Position numbers and translations under genes: made by a program. From JAWVFM01 sp963771655 (GTDB taxonomy: Bacteria > Actinomycetota > Thermoleophilia > Solirubrobacterales > 70-9), in NCBI GenBank assembly GCA_963771655.1, contig CAVYUG010000001.1, positions 248,001 through 312,000 on the forward strand: DNA of 64,000 bases, read 5' to 3'. Of this stretch, positions 39,902 through 48,139 are shown piece after piece. The notes beneath the pieces were generated by a model. That model ran no database searches, had not been told where the DNA came from, and was given only the letters and a program-made list of their open reading frames with translations. Numbering within the stretch: position 1 is the stretch's first letter; each line of letters opens with the position of its first letter.

Positions 39902-41479
39902 GTGGGACGGAACCCGCGCAACCTGGCAGGTCTCGCGATCGCGGCTCTCATGCTTGCGTTGCCCGCCTCCGCGGGCGCCAAGGCATTCACGAACGGTGTC
40001 ACCGCCGGCGAGGTCACCTCGAGCTCCGCCATCATCTGGGGCCAGACGGTGAAGCCCGGCAAGGTCATCGGCGTCCTCGCCTCGAAGGGCGCCAAGTCGA
40101 TCCACATCGTCGGCCTCAAGTCCAAGGCCGGCACCGACAAGACGGTGCAGGCCAAGGTCAAGGGGCTGAAGCCGGATACCGCCTACACGTACCAGTTCTG
40201 CCTTTTCGTCGCGAAGGCCAACTGCAGCGACAAGGGGCACTTCCAGACCGCGCCGAAGCCGTCGCAAAGGGCCACCATCCGCTTCGCCTACTCCGGCGAC
40301 GAGACCGGCGTTGCGAAGAAGGGCCAGAAGAAGCCCGCGTTCGGCGACTTCAAGGCCTCGAAGTCGATGGCCGCCGAGAACAACGACTTCAACATCGACT
40401 TCGGCGACACGATCTACTCGGATCCCGAGGTGCCGAACATCAAGACGGCGCTGACCGAGAAGCAGAAGTGGCAGATGTACCGCAAGAAGCTCGCGGTCAA
40501 GAACATGCGGACCCTTCGGGAGGCGACCGGCACCTACAACCACTGGGACGATCACGAGTTCATCAACGACTTCTCTGTCGCGGAGGACGGGAAGGCGCTT
40601 TACAAGGCGGGGGTCAGCGCCTTCCGCACCTACATGCCGGTCACCTACACGAAGAAGACGGGCATCTACCGCAGCGAGCGCTGGGGCAAGAACCTCGAGA
40701 TGTTCTTCCTCGACGAGCGCTCCTTCCGCAGCGCCAAGGCGTCGGCGAACGGCGTCTGCGACAACGGGGGCTCGCCCGACCTGGCGCCCACCGCGCCCCA
40801 GTCCACACGAGACCTCTTCGCGGCGCTCGTTCCGTCCCTCTCCCAGCCGGTGTCCCAAACGTGCCTCAACACGATCAACAGCCCGAGCCGCACCTTCCTC
40901 GGCAAAAGGCAGCTCGCCACGTTCCTGAACGCCGTCAAGTCGTCGGATGCGACCTGGAAGGTCGTCATGAACGAGACCCCGATCCAGCAGTTCTACGCGC
41001 TGCCCTATGACCGCTGGGAGGGCTACGCCTACGAGCGCCTCCAGCTCCTCAACGGGCTTCAGGCGGCGAACGTCGACCATCTCGTCTTCCTGACGACGGA
41101 TACCCACGCATCGTTTGCCAACGTGGTCCGCGACCGCACGCTCCCGGGCGACTCCGCTCCCTCGAACGCGCCCGCGACCCCCACCGACACGCCCTACCAG
41201 GACTTCATCGTCGGCCCGGTGGCGACCAAGACCTTCGACACTGAGATCGACGACACCGTTGGGCAGCCGGGGAGCGGCCACCTCGTCGGCCAGTTCTTCT
41301 TCAAGCCCCCGCCGCCGAACGGCGTCGGCATGGAGTGCGTGCAGGGAAACCTGAACAGCTACGCAGAGGTGACGGCCACCTCGGGCACGCTCAAGGTCGA
41401 CTACAAGAACGAGAACGGCGGCCCGGTCACCGACGAGGTTGACCACACGAAGTGCGGGCCGTACACCCTCACCCGCTAA
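39902..41479 (+). CDS. PhoD-like alkaline phosphatase / phosphodiesterase, secreted
   Basis: 525 residues with a signal peptide (RNPRNLAGLAIAALMLALP, cleavage near AGA), an N-terminal Ig-like domain (about 30-115) and the PhoD metallophosphatase domain. Metal ligands are recognisable in FGDTIYSD, NHWDDHEFINDF and TTDTHASF. PhoD enzymes hydrolyse phosphate mono- and diesters, including teichoic acids, outside the cell and are often induced by phosphate starvation; no Pho box is identifiable upstream. Start is a GTG at 39902 with a weak ribosome site. Lys-rich compared with neighbours, which fits a secreted protein. Confidence 0.86.
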   Translation: MGRNPRNLAGLAIAALMLALPASAGAKAFTNGVTAGEVTSSSAIIWGQTVKPGKVIGVLASKGAKSIHIVGLKSKAGTDKTVQAKVKGLKPDTAYTYQFCLFVAKANCSDKGHFQTAPKPSQRATIRFAYSGDETGVAKKGQKKPAFGDFKASKSMAAENNDFNIDFGDTIYSDPEVPNIKTALTEKQKWQMYRKKLAVKNMRTLREATGTYNHWDDHEFINDFSVAEDGKALYKAGVSAFRTYMPVTYTKKTGIYRSERWGKNLEMFFLDERSFRSAKASANGVCDNGGSPDLAPTAPQSTRDLFAALVPSLSQPVSQTCLNTINSPSRTFLGKRQLATFLNAVKSSDATWKVVMNETPIQQFYALPYDRWEGYAYERLQLLNGLQAANVDHLVFLTTDTHASFANVVRDRTLPGDSAPSNAPATPTDTPYQDFIVGPVATKTFDTEIDDTVGQPGSGHLVGQFFFKPPPPNGVGMECVQGNLNSYAEVTATSGTLKVDYKNENGGPVTDEVDHTKCGPYTLTR

Positions 41480-41506
41480 GCGCGCGTTAGGCCTGTCCGT
41501 CGGGGG

Positions 41507-41542
41507 GCTTTGCCGTTGGGGCAAAGCTGCCGATAAGCAGCT
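41507..41542 (+). promoter_or_regulatory. twin hairpins and a GCCGATAA motif upstream of the GGDEF/HD-GYP gene
   Basis: The 66-bp leader contains GCTTTGCC-gttgg-GGCAAAGC and, directly after, AGCTGC-cgataa-GCAGCT ending 4 nt before the ATG. Between them lies GCCGATAA (41529-41536), which matches the -10 element of sigma-28/SigD-type promoters, but no TAAA-type -35 is at the expected distance. The structure is real in the sequence; the promoter or RNA-switch reading is a guess. Confidence 0.35.
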
Positions 41543-41545
41543 CAA

Positions 41546-43564
41546 ATGGCAGGAAAGGCCGCACGCATGCTTGTTTGGCCGAGCATCGCGCTCGCGATCG
41601 CCGGCACCCTCCTTCACGTCGCCTGGATGCTGGGCCTCGGGCAACCCTCGCTCGACACGCTGATCGACGAGTGGGTCTACAACGCCGTGGTGGCGCTCGC
41701 CGGCCTGGCATGCCTGCTGCGCGCCGTCGCGATCAGATCAGGCCGCGGCCCGTGGATCGCGTTCGGGCTCGGCCTCCTCTCTTGGACCGCCGGCGACGCG
41801 TACTGGTCGATCAAATTCGAAGACGCCAGCCACATCCCGGCACCGTCCTGGGCCGACGCGGGATTCCTTGCGGCGCTCGGCTTCTTCTACGTAGGGATCG
41901 CGCTGCTACTTCGCCAGCGAATCGGCTCGTGGACGCTCGGCCGGATGCTCGACGCCGCGATCGTCGGCCTGGCGGGCGCCACGATCGCGGCCGCGTTCCT
42001 CGGCCCCGCCCTCGTCGGGCTCATGCACGGCGACTCGGGGACCGTGTTCACCAACCTCGCCTACCCCGTGATGGATCTGCTGCTCCTCGCCGCTGCCATC
42101 GGCGGGCTGGCCGCCGTGCAATGGCGGAGCTCGCGGGCGCTCCTGCTTGTCGCCGGGGGCCTTCTCGTCTGGGCGGTAGCCGACACCTGGTACTTCTACC
42201 TCGACGCCACCAGCACCTATGAAGGAGGGGTCGTCGACACGCTCTGGCTGCTCGGCGCCCTCGCGATCGCCATCGCCGCAGCCACGTCGACGGCGCATCT
42301 GGATCCACTTCGCGAGCGCTACCGCGCGTCGATCCTCCCTCCCGCCCTGGCCGCACTGATTGGCGTCGCGGCGCTCGTATGGGATCACTTCGCACCTCGA
42401 TCCGACGCGGTCGCCTGGCTGGCGGGCGCGACGTTGGTCGTCGTGACGATCCGCTTGGTGCTGAGCTTTCGCGAGAACGCCGCGCTGGTCTCCGCCCTTC
42501 AGCGTGAGAGCGTGACCGACGCTCTGACCGGCCTCGGCAATCGGCGCGAGCTCTTCGCCGACCTCGAGCATCTTCTCGACCGCGGCGGCGCCCGCCGCCC
42601 GCACGCCCTCGCGCTGTTCGACCTCGATGGGTTCAAGAACTACAACGACGCCTTCGGGCATCCCGCCGGTGACGCGCTCCTGCGACGGCTGGGCTCGCGC
42701 CTCGCCGAGCGCGCAGCCCCGCACGGCGCCGCCTACCGGCTCGGTGGCGACGAGTTCTGCGTGATCGTAAGGACGGCTCCCGAGACCGCCGAGATGCTCA
42801 CCTCGCGCGCGCGCGCCGCGCTCACCGAGACGGGCGAGGGGTTCGAGATATCAGCCTCCGCCGGCACGGTCGCGATCCCCGAGGAGGCCCAATCCGCCCG
42901 GGAAGCGCTCCGGCTGGCCGACCGCCGGATGTACGCGGAGAAGAACGGCCGCGCCGGGCGCAGCGAGCACGTGACCCGCAGCCTGTTGCTTCAGATCCTC
43001 CGTGACCGAGAGCCCACCCTGAGCGATCACCAGCGCGGCGTCGCGGCGCTGGCCCGAAGGCTGGCGCGCGAGATCCGCCTGGACGCGGAGCAGATCGACG
43101 TGATCTCGCGCGCGGCGGAGTTGCACGACGTGGGCAAGATCGCGATTCCGGACGAGATCCTCTCCAAGCGCGGCCCGTTGACGCCCGGCGAACGCGAGCT
43201 CATGGAGACCCACACGCTGGTCGGCGAGCGGATACTCACGGCCGCGCCCGCGATGGCGCCCGTGGCAGCGATCGTTCGCCACTCGCACGAGCGGTGGGAC
43301 GGCGACGGCTACCCCGATGGCCTCGCACGCGATGCGATCCCCCTCGGATCCCGGCTCATCTTCATCTGCGACAGCTTCGAGGCGATGACGACCGGGCGGC
43401 CCTACCGGGCGCCGAGCAGCGTCGAGGACGCGATCGCGGAGCTGCGCCGATGCGCGGGAAGCCAGTTCGATCCACGCCTCGTCGAGTTCTTCTGCTCCTC
43501 CATCGCACCCCAGATCGCGCTCGAGCGCGCGACACCTGACTCAGTTCCGGTCGACGCGAGCTAG
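41546..43564 (+). CDS. membrane GGDEF plus HD-GYP dual c-di-GMP protein
   Basis: 672 residues: an N-terminal membrane module of about eight helices (residues 10-300), a GGDEF cyclase domain with intact GGDEF at 400-404, then an HD-GYP phosphodiesterase domain with HDVGK from H527 and the motif HSHERWDGDGYPDGL. Both active sites look intact, so one protein could make and break c-di-GMP, with the membrane module choosing between them. The RxxD product-inhibition site upstream of GGDEF is absent. The other HD-GYP protein, at 446, has no GGDEF. PilB's MshEN-type domain is a possible receiver of the signal in this organism. Confidence 0.92.
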   Translation: MAGKAARMLVWPSIALAIAGTLLHVAWMLGLGQPSLDTLIDEWVYNAVVALAGLACLLRAVAIRSGRGPWIAFGLGLLSWTAGDAYWSIKFEDASHIPAPSWADAGFLAALGFFYVGIALLLRQRIGSWTLGRMLDAAIVGLAGATIAAAFLGPALVGLMHGDSGTVFTNLAYPVMDLLLLAAAIGGLAAVQWRSSRALLLVAGGLLVWAVADTWYFYLDATSTYEGGVVDTLWLLGALAIAIAAATSTAHLDPLRERYRASILPPALAALIGVAALVWDHFAPRSDAVAWLAGATLVVVTIRLVLSFRENAALVSALQRESVTDALTGLGNRRELFADLEHLLDRGGARRPHALALFDLDGFKNYNDAFGHPAGDALLRRLGSRLAERAAPHGAAYRLGGDEFCVIVRTAPETAEMLTSRARAALTETGEGFEISASAGTVAIPEEAQSAREALRLADRRMYAEKNGRAGRSEHVTRSLLLQILRDREPTLSDHQRGVAALARRLAREIRLDAEQIDVISRAAELHDVGKIAIPDEILSKRGPLTPGERELMETHTLVGERILTAAPAMAPVAAIVRHSHERWDGDGYPDGLARDAIPLGSRLIFICDSFEAMTTGRPYRAPSSVEDAIAELRRCAGSQFDPRLVEFFCSSIAPQIALERATPDSVPVDAS

Positions 43565-43593
43565 CACGACCCCCGCTCGTTAGCCTCGGATCG

Positions 43594-44454
43594 GTGGACC
43601 GCCGCTCCCGCGCCACCTCGATGTCGCTCGTCCTGGGCTCCGTCCTGTCGGTCCAGACCGGTGCGGCCGCGGCTACCACTCTCTTCGTCCACGTCGGCCC
43701 GGCCGGGGCCGTGCTGCTGCGGACCGCCTTCGCCGCCGTCGCGCTCGTCGCACTCTGGCGCCCCTCGTTTCGCGGGCACGGCCCGCGCGCGCTGCGGCTT
43801 GCCGCGCTGCTCGGCATTGCGCTCGCGGGGATGAACCTGAGCTTCTACGCCGCGCTCGACCGCATCCCGCTGGGTGTCGCGGTCACGTTCGAGTTCATCG
43901 GGCCCCTCGGCGTCGCCATCGCGGGATCGAGACGGCCCGTCGACTTCGCCTGGGCGCTCCTCGCCGCCGGCGGAATAGCGCTCTTCTCACCCGGGATCGG
44001 GAATTCGCTCGACGCCCTCGGCGTGGGCTTCGCACTTCTCGCAGGGGTCTTCTGGGCGGCCTACATCTACCTGACGGCGAGGGTGGGCCGGGCGTTCCGG
44101 CGCGGCGACGGCCTCGCGCTCGCGATGGTGGTGTCTTCGGTCCTACTCCTGCCCGGCGGGGTCGCCGGTGGCGGAGGCGATCTGCTCGACATCTCCGTGC
44201 TCGCCGTCGGCGCCGGCGTCGCCCTGTTGAGCTCGGCTATTCCGTATTCGCTTGAGCTCGAGGCGCTGCGCCGGCTGCCCGAGAGCACATTCGGCGTGCT
44301 GATGAGCCTCGAGCCCGCCGTCGCCGCCCTGGTCGGCCTTCTGTTCCTGGATCAGACGCTGCCGGTCCGTGAGCTCATCGCGATCGGGCTCGTGGTCATC
44401 GCGAGCGCGGGCGCGCTCGGCACGGCGCGCGGTCCGGCGCCGGTGGAGGCGTAG
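43594..44454 (+). CDS. EamA/DMT-family exporter (RhtA-like)
   Basis: 286 residues with ten predicted helices in two EamA halves (about 10-135 and 145-280). Segments such as NLSFYAALDRIPLGVAVTFEF and FGVLMSLEPAVAALVGLLFL are typical of the RhtA/YdcZ side of the DMT superfamily, which exports threonine, homoserine or other metabolites. GTG start 29 bp after the c-di-GMP gene. Stops 2 bp before the convergent GMC oxidoreductase gene. Confidence 0.87.
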   Translation: MDRRSRATSMSLVLGSVLSVQTGAAAATTLFVHVGPAGAVLLRTAFAAVALVALWRPSFRGHGPRALRLAALLGIALAGMNLSFYAALDRIPLGVAVTFEFIGPLGVAIAGSRRPVDFAWALLAAGGIALFSPGIGNSLDALGVGFALLAGVFWAAYIYLTARVGRAFRRGDGLALAMVVSSVLLLPGGVAGGGGDLLDISVLAVGAGVALLSSAIPYSLELEALRRLPESTFGVLMSLEPAVAALVGLLFLDQTLPVRELIAIGLVVIASAGALGTARGPAPVEA

Positions 44455-44456
44455 CG

Positions 44457-46076
44457 CTAGGCGGGGGCGGCGGCCGGCTCGGCAGCCGTCTGGGCTGGAG
44501 CCATGGACCGGCCGAGGACGAAGTCCGCGCAGCGCTCGGCGATCATGACCGTCGGCGCGTGGGTGTTGCCCGAGGTCACCCGAGGCATCACCGACGCGTC
44601 CGCCACGCGAAGCCCCTCGATTCCGTGGAATCGGAGCTGCGAATCGACCACGCCCTCGCCGGCGGGGCCGATTCGGCACGTGCAGCTCGGGTGGTATTCG
44701 TGCTCGCACGTTGCCCGGAGCCACGCGATGAGCGAGTCGCGGTCGGAGATTCCATGGCCGGGATTGAGCTCCTCGCCCAGCAGCGGCCCGAGCGGGGGCG
44801 TCGCGGCGATCTCGCGGATGAGCTCGATCGCGCGCACGACCGCGGCGATCTCCTCGTCGTGCGAGAGCATGTTGTTGAGGATCCGGGGGTGATCCACGGG
44901 GTCTGCTGAGCGAAGCCGCACCGATCCGCGCGATCTCGGGCCGAGGTAGGCGGCGGCGATCGTCATCGCGGGCGCGCCGGTCTTGCGGAAGCCGTGCTCC
45001 CAGAAGTACACGGGAGCGAAGGCGATCTGAAAGTCGGGCGCCGGCAGCGAGTCGTTCGAGCGCCAGTGGATGAGCGCCTCGGCCACCGTCGAGGAGAGCT
45101 TGCCCCGGTGGGTGGCGAGCCATTGGGCGGCGTACTTGGGATGGGTGGCGTCGTCGAGCGTCGGCAGCTCGCGCGTGCGCCAGTTGAGGAAGGCCATCGG
45201 GTGCTCCATCAGGTTCTCGCCGACGGCCTGAGAGTCGGCCACGACCGCGATCCCATGCTCGCGCAGCTGATCGGCGGGCCCAAGGCCGGAGAGCATGAGG
45301 AGCTGCGGAGAGCCGTAGGCGCCCGCCGCGAGGATCACCTCGCGCTCCGCGTTGGCGCGCTCGACCCGGCCGCCCCGCGAGTACTCGACCCCGGTCGCCC
45401 GACCATTCTCGACGATGACGCGGTGAGCCAGGGCCTTCGCGTTCACCTGAAGCGATTCGCGCTTTCTGGCCGGACGCAGGAACGCGTCGGCGGCCGACCA
45501 GCGACGGCCACCCTTGGTCGTCGTCTGCATGACCCCGGCGCCGTCCTGGCGCGCGCCGTTGAAGTCGGGATTTCGCTCGATGCCGAGCGCCGTCGCGGAG
45601 TCGATGAAGCGATCGCAGTGCGGCGAGAGCCAGCGCTTCGCCGTGACGTGCAGCTCGCCCGACGTCCCGTGGTAGGAGTCCGCTATCTCAGCGTTTCGCT
45701 CCGACCGCTTGAAGTAGGGCAGGACATCGTCGTAGGACCAGCCGTCCGCCCCGTCGTCGGCGGCCCACCGGTCGTAATCGGAGCGATGCCCCCGGATGTA
45801 CATCATCGCGTTCATCGACGAGGAGCCGCCGAGCATGCGACCCCGCGGCAGGTAGAGCCGGCGGCCGTAGAGGGCGGGCTCGGGCTCCGACATGTAGTTC
45901 CAGTCGCGCACGGTCTGGAACGTCGCGGGGAACGCGGCCGGGGCGCGAACCGCGATGCTGCGGTCGGAGCCCCCGGCCTCGAGCACCAGGACGCGTGAGC
46001 CATCGGCGCTGAGGCGGTTGGCGAGCACACATCCCGCGGATCCGGCACCGACGATCACGTAGTCGAAGCTCTCCAT
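44457..46076 (-). CDS. GMC-family FAD oxidoreductase (choline dehydrogenase-like)
   Basis: About 539 residues. N-terminal ADP-binding motif VIVGAGSAGCVLANRL, the GMC signatures GRMLGGSSSMNAMMYIRG and GAYGSPQLLMLSGLG, the catalytic His in CEHEYHPSCTCRIG and the second active-site His in SGNTHAPTVMIAER. The family oxidises alcohols such as choline, polyethylene glycol or sugars; the substrate is not set by sequence here. ATG 46076 starts at the conserved N-terminus; a GTG at 46085 three codons upstream is an alternative and leaves the palindrome at 46108-46153 about 22 nt ahead. Confidence 0.9.
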   Translation of the reverse strand: MESFDYVIVGAGSAGCVLANRLSADGSRVLVLEAGGSDRSIAVRAPAAFPATFQTVRDWNYMSEPEPALYGRRLYLPRGRMLGGSSSMNAMMYIRGHRSDYDRWAADDGADGWSYDDVLPYFKRSERNAEIADSYHGTSGELHVTAKRWLSPHCDRFIDSATALGIERNPDFNGARQDGAGVMQTTTKGGRRWSAADAFLRPARKRESLQVNAKALAHRVIVENGRATGVEYSRGGRVERANAEREVILAAGAYGSPQLLMLSGLGPADQLREHGIAVVADSQAVGENLMEHPMAFLNWRTRELPTLDDATHPKYAAQWLATHRGKLSSTVAEALIHWRSNDSLPAPDFQIAFAPVYFWEHGFRKTGAPAMTIAAAYLGPRSRGSVRLRSADPVDHPRILNNMLSHDEEIAAVVRAIELIREIAATPPLGPLLGEELNPGHGISDRDSLIAWLRATCEHEYHPSCTCRIGPAGEGVVDSQLRFHGIEGLRVADASVMPRVTSGNTHAPTVMIAERCADFVLGRSMAPAQTAAEPAAAPA

Positions 46077-46107
46077 GCCTCCCACCCTAGCCCTACTGCA
46101 CCGGGCG

Positions 46108-46153
46108 CGAACGTCCCTCGTGCCCGCCCATAGCCCCTAGCGAGGGACGTTCG
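46108..46153. repeat. 46-bp palindrome with 13-bp perfect arms (copy 2)
   Basis: CGAACGTCCCTCG at 46108-46120 and CGAGGGACGTTCG at 46141-46153 flank a 20-nt loop of C-rich sequence. Compared with copy 1 (26517), one base in the left arm changes G to T and its partner changes C to A, keeping the pair. The stop codon of the small Cys protein gene lies in the loop. Confidence 0.85.
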
Positions 46154-46322
46154 GCAGTTTGGCCTCGAACCCGCGGCACTGCTCGACGGGAAGGCGCGGG
46201 TAGCGCGGGTAGGCCGGGTCGGTGCGCGAGCGCTCGCACAGTGAGAACTCGGAGCCGCGGGTGTTCCGGATGAGTCGCCGGTGCACGCACCGGTCGCAGA
46301 GGCCGGCGGGGGGTCTGGGCAT
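46137..46322 (-). CDS. small conserved Cys protein, possible zinc-binding
   Basis: 61 residues with a CDRC pair near residue 9, then RGSEFSLCERS and LPVEQCRGFE, so four Cys in a C-x2-C ... C ... C order that could bind zinc. The NTRGSEFSLCERS and YPRYPRLPV segments are, to my recollection, conserved in short actinobacterial proteins with no known role. ATG at 46322. The TAG stop (46137) falls in the loop of the 46-bp palindrome and the last codons run through its arm, ending LPNVPR. Confidence 0.72.
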   Translation of the reverse strand: MPRPPAGLCDRCVHRRLIRNTRGSEFSLCERSRTDPAYPRYPRLPVEQCRGFEAKLPNVPR

Positions 46323-46359
46323 GGGCTGAGTATTGCCGCCCGGCTAATACTTCACTTTG

Positions 46360-46365
46360 TATAGT
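46360..46365 (+). promoter_or_regulatory. putative -10 element placing transcription start at the ABC exporter ATG
   Basis: TATAGT at 46360-46365 lies in an AT-rich patch that stands out locally; 6-8 bp downstream is the ATG at 46373, and there is no Shine-Dalgarno sequence, so a leaderless transcript is plausible. A -35 (TTGCCG at 46333) is too far for confident assignment. Confidence 0.35.
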
Positions 46366-46372
46366 CAGTTTG

Positions 46373-48139
46373 ATGGCGACCTTCCGGCGGCTACTCGGAT
46401 TCCTGCGCCCATACCGCCGATCCGTCATCGCCTCGCTCTTGTTCGCCTGGGCCGCGATGGGCATGACGGTGCTCATCCCCTACCTGGTCGGACGAACCGT
46501 GAACGCGATCGAGCGCCACGACTCGAGCGCGATCGTCCCGCTGGCGCTGGCGATCCTCGGCGCGGCGGTGCTTCGACTCGGGCTCACCTTCGTCCGGCGC
46601 CTCGTCGCCGGCAAGGTCTCGGTCAGCGTCGAGTACGACCTGCGCGAGCGGTTCTACGCGCACCTGCAGCGGCTGGAGCTCGGGTTCTTCGACCACCAGC
46701 AGACCGGCCAGCTCATGTCGCGAGCAACGGTCGACCTTCAGGGCATCCGCTTCTTCCTGGGCTACGGCCTCATCTTCCTGACCCAGAACGCGCTCACCCT
46801 TCTGCTCGCCGGCGCCGTGATGTTCGCGATCAAGCCCGACCTCGCCGCGCTCGCACTGCTCCCGGTGCCGATCGTGGTGCTGACCGCGATGCGCTACAAC
46901 CGGCGCTCCCGGCCGGCGGTGCAGGAGATCCAGCAGCGCCTCGCCGAGCTCACCGCCGAGGCCGAGGAGTCGATATCGGGGATCCGGATCGTCAAGGCGT
47001 TCGCCCGGGAACGCCACATGCTCGGCCGCTTCCGTCACGCGGTAAGCAGGGTCTTCGACCAGAACGTGTACTCGACCAGGCTGAGCTCGTTCTATTCACC
47101 GCTTCTCGGGTTCCTGCCGAGCCTCGGGCTCGCGGTGATTCTGCTCGTCGGCGGGCGCGAGGTGATCAACGGCGGGCTCAGCCTCGGCAACTTCACCGCC
47201 TTCTACACGTACCTGCTGATGCTGATCTCGCCGATGCGCATCCTCGGCACGGCGCTAGGCATGGCGCAGCGCGCCGTGGCGTCGGGCAACCGGATGTTCG
47301 AGATCCTCGACCGCGAGCCGCGGATCGAGAGCCCGCCGGACGCGCCGGCGCTGCCGGACGGACCCGGCCGCGTGGCGCTACGCGGCGTCGGCCTCACCTA
47401 CCGCGACGTGCCGGCGCTCCGCGACGTCGACCTCGAGGTCGCGGCCGGAAGAACCGTCGCGCTCGTGGGTCCCAGCGGGTCGGGCAAGACGAGTCTCGTC
47501 GCGCTGCTCGCGCGTCTCTACGACCCGACCGAGGGCTCGGTGGAGATCGACGGTGCCGATCTCCGCGAGATCGACCTGCGCTCGCTCCGCTCCGAGGTTG
47601 CGTTCGTCGCCGACGACAGCTTCCTCTTCTCGGCGAGCGTCGCGGAGAACATCGCCTACGCGCGCCCGGACGCGACCGCCGAGGAGATCGACCGAGCGGC
47701 GCGGCGGGCGCAGGCGCATGGGTTCATCGCCGCCCTGCCCGAGGGCTACGAGACGCGGATCGGCGAGCGCGGCCTCACGCTCTCGGGAGGCCAGCGGCAG
47801 CGCATCGCGATCGCCCGCGCCCTCGTCGCCAACCCGCGGATCCTGGTGCTCGACGACGCGACGTCGTCGGTGGACGCCAGAACCGAGGCGGCCATCCGGC
47901 GCGGCCTGGCGGAGGCGATGGCGGACAGGACGACCTTCATCGTGGCGCACCGTCTCTCGACGATCTCGCTCGCCGACGAGGTGATCGTGCTCGACGCGGG
48001 CCGCATCGTCGACCGCGGGACGCATGCCGAGCTTCTCGAGCGCTGCCCGCTCTACGCCGAGATCGCCGACCACGGCACCGAGGACTCGGTGTACCTGCAG
48101 CGTGACCTGGAGGAGCGGGCGGAGGTGGCGCGGCTGTGA
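46373..48139 (+). CDS. ABC exporter half-transporter, degenerate-site subunit
   Basis: 588 residues: six-helix type I exporter domain (about 15-300), then a nucleotide-binding domain with Walker A GPSGSGKTS at about 366, LSGGQ at 470-474 and H-loop AHRLST. The Walker B ends in Asp-Asp (D494-D495, in LDDATSS), so the catalytic Glu is replaced, and the Q-loop Gln is missing (FVADDSFLF). These are the marks of the inactive-site subunit of heterodimeric exporters such as TM287/288 and BmrCD. The GTGA overlap couples it to its partner. Substrate unknown; drug or lipid export is usual for the group. Confidence 0.9.
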   Translation: MATFRRLLGFLRPYRRSVIASLLFAWAAMGMTVLIPYLVGRTVNAIERHDSSAIVPLALAILGAAVLRLGLTFVRRLVAGKVSVSVEYDLRERFYAHLQRLELGFFDHQQTGQLMSRATVDLQGIRFFLGYGLIFLTQNALTLLLAGAVMFAIKPDLAALALLPVPIVVLTAMRYNRRSRPAVQEIQQRLAELTAEAEESISGIRIVKAFARERHMLGRFRHAVSRVFDQNVYSTRLSSFYSPLLGFLPSLGLAVILLVGGREVINGGLSLGNFTAFYTYLLMLISPMRILGTALGMAQRAVASGNRMFEILDREPRIESPPDAPALPDGPGRVALRGVGLTYRDVPALRDVDLEVAAGRTVALVGPSGSGKTSLVALLARLYDPTEGSVEIDGADLREIDLRSLRSEVAFVADDSFLFSASVAENIAYARPDATAEEIDRAARRAQAHGFIAALPEGYETRIGERGLTLSGGQRQRIAIARALVANPRILVLDDATSSVDARTEAAIRRGLAEAMADRTTFIVAHRLSTISLADEVIVLDAGRIVDRGTHAELLERCPLYAEIADHGTEDSVYLQRDLEERAEVARL

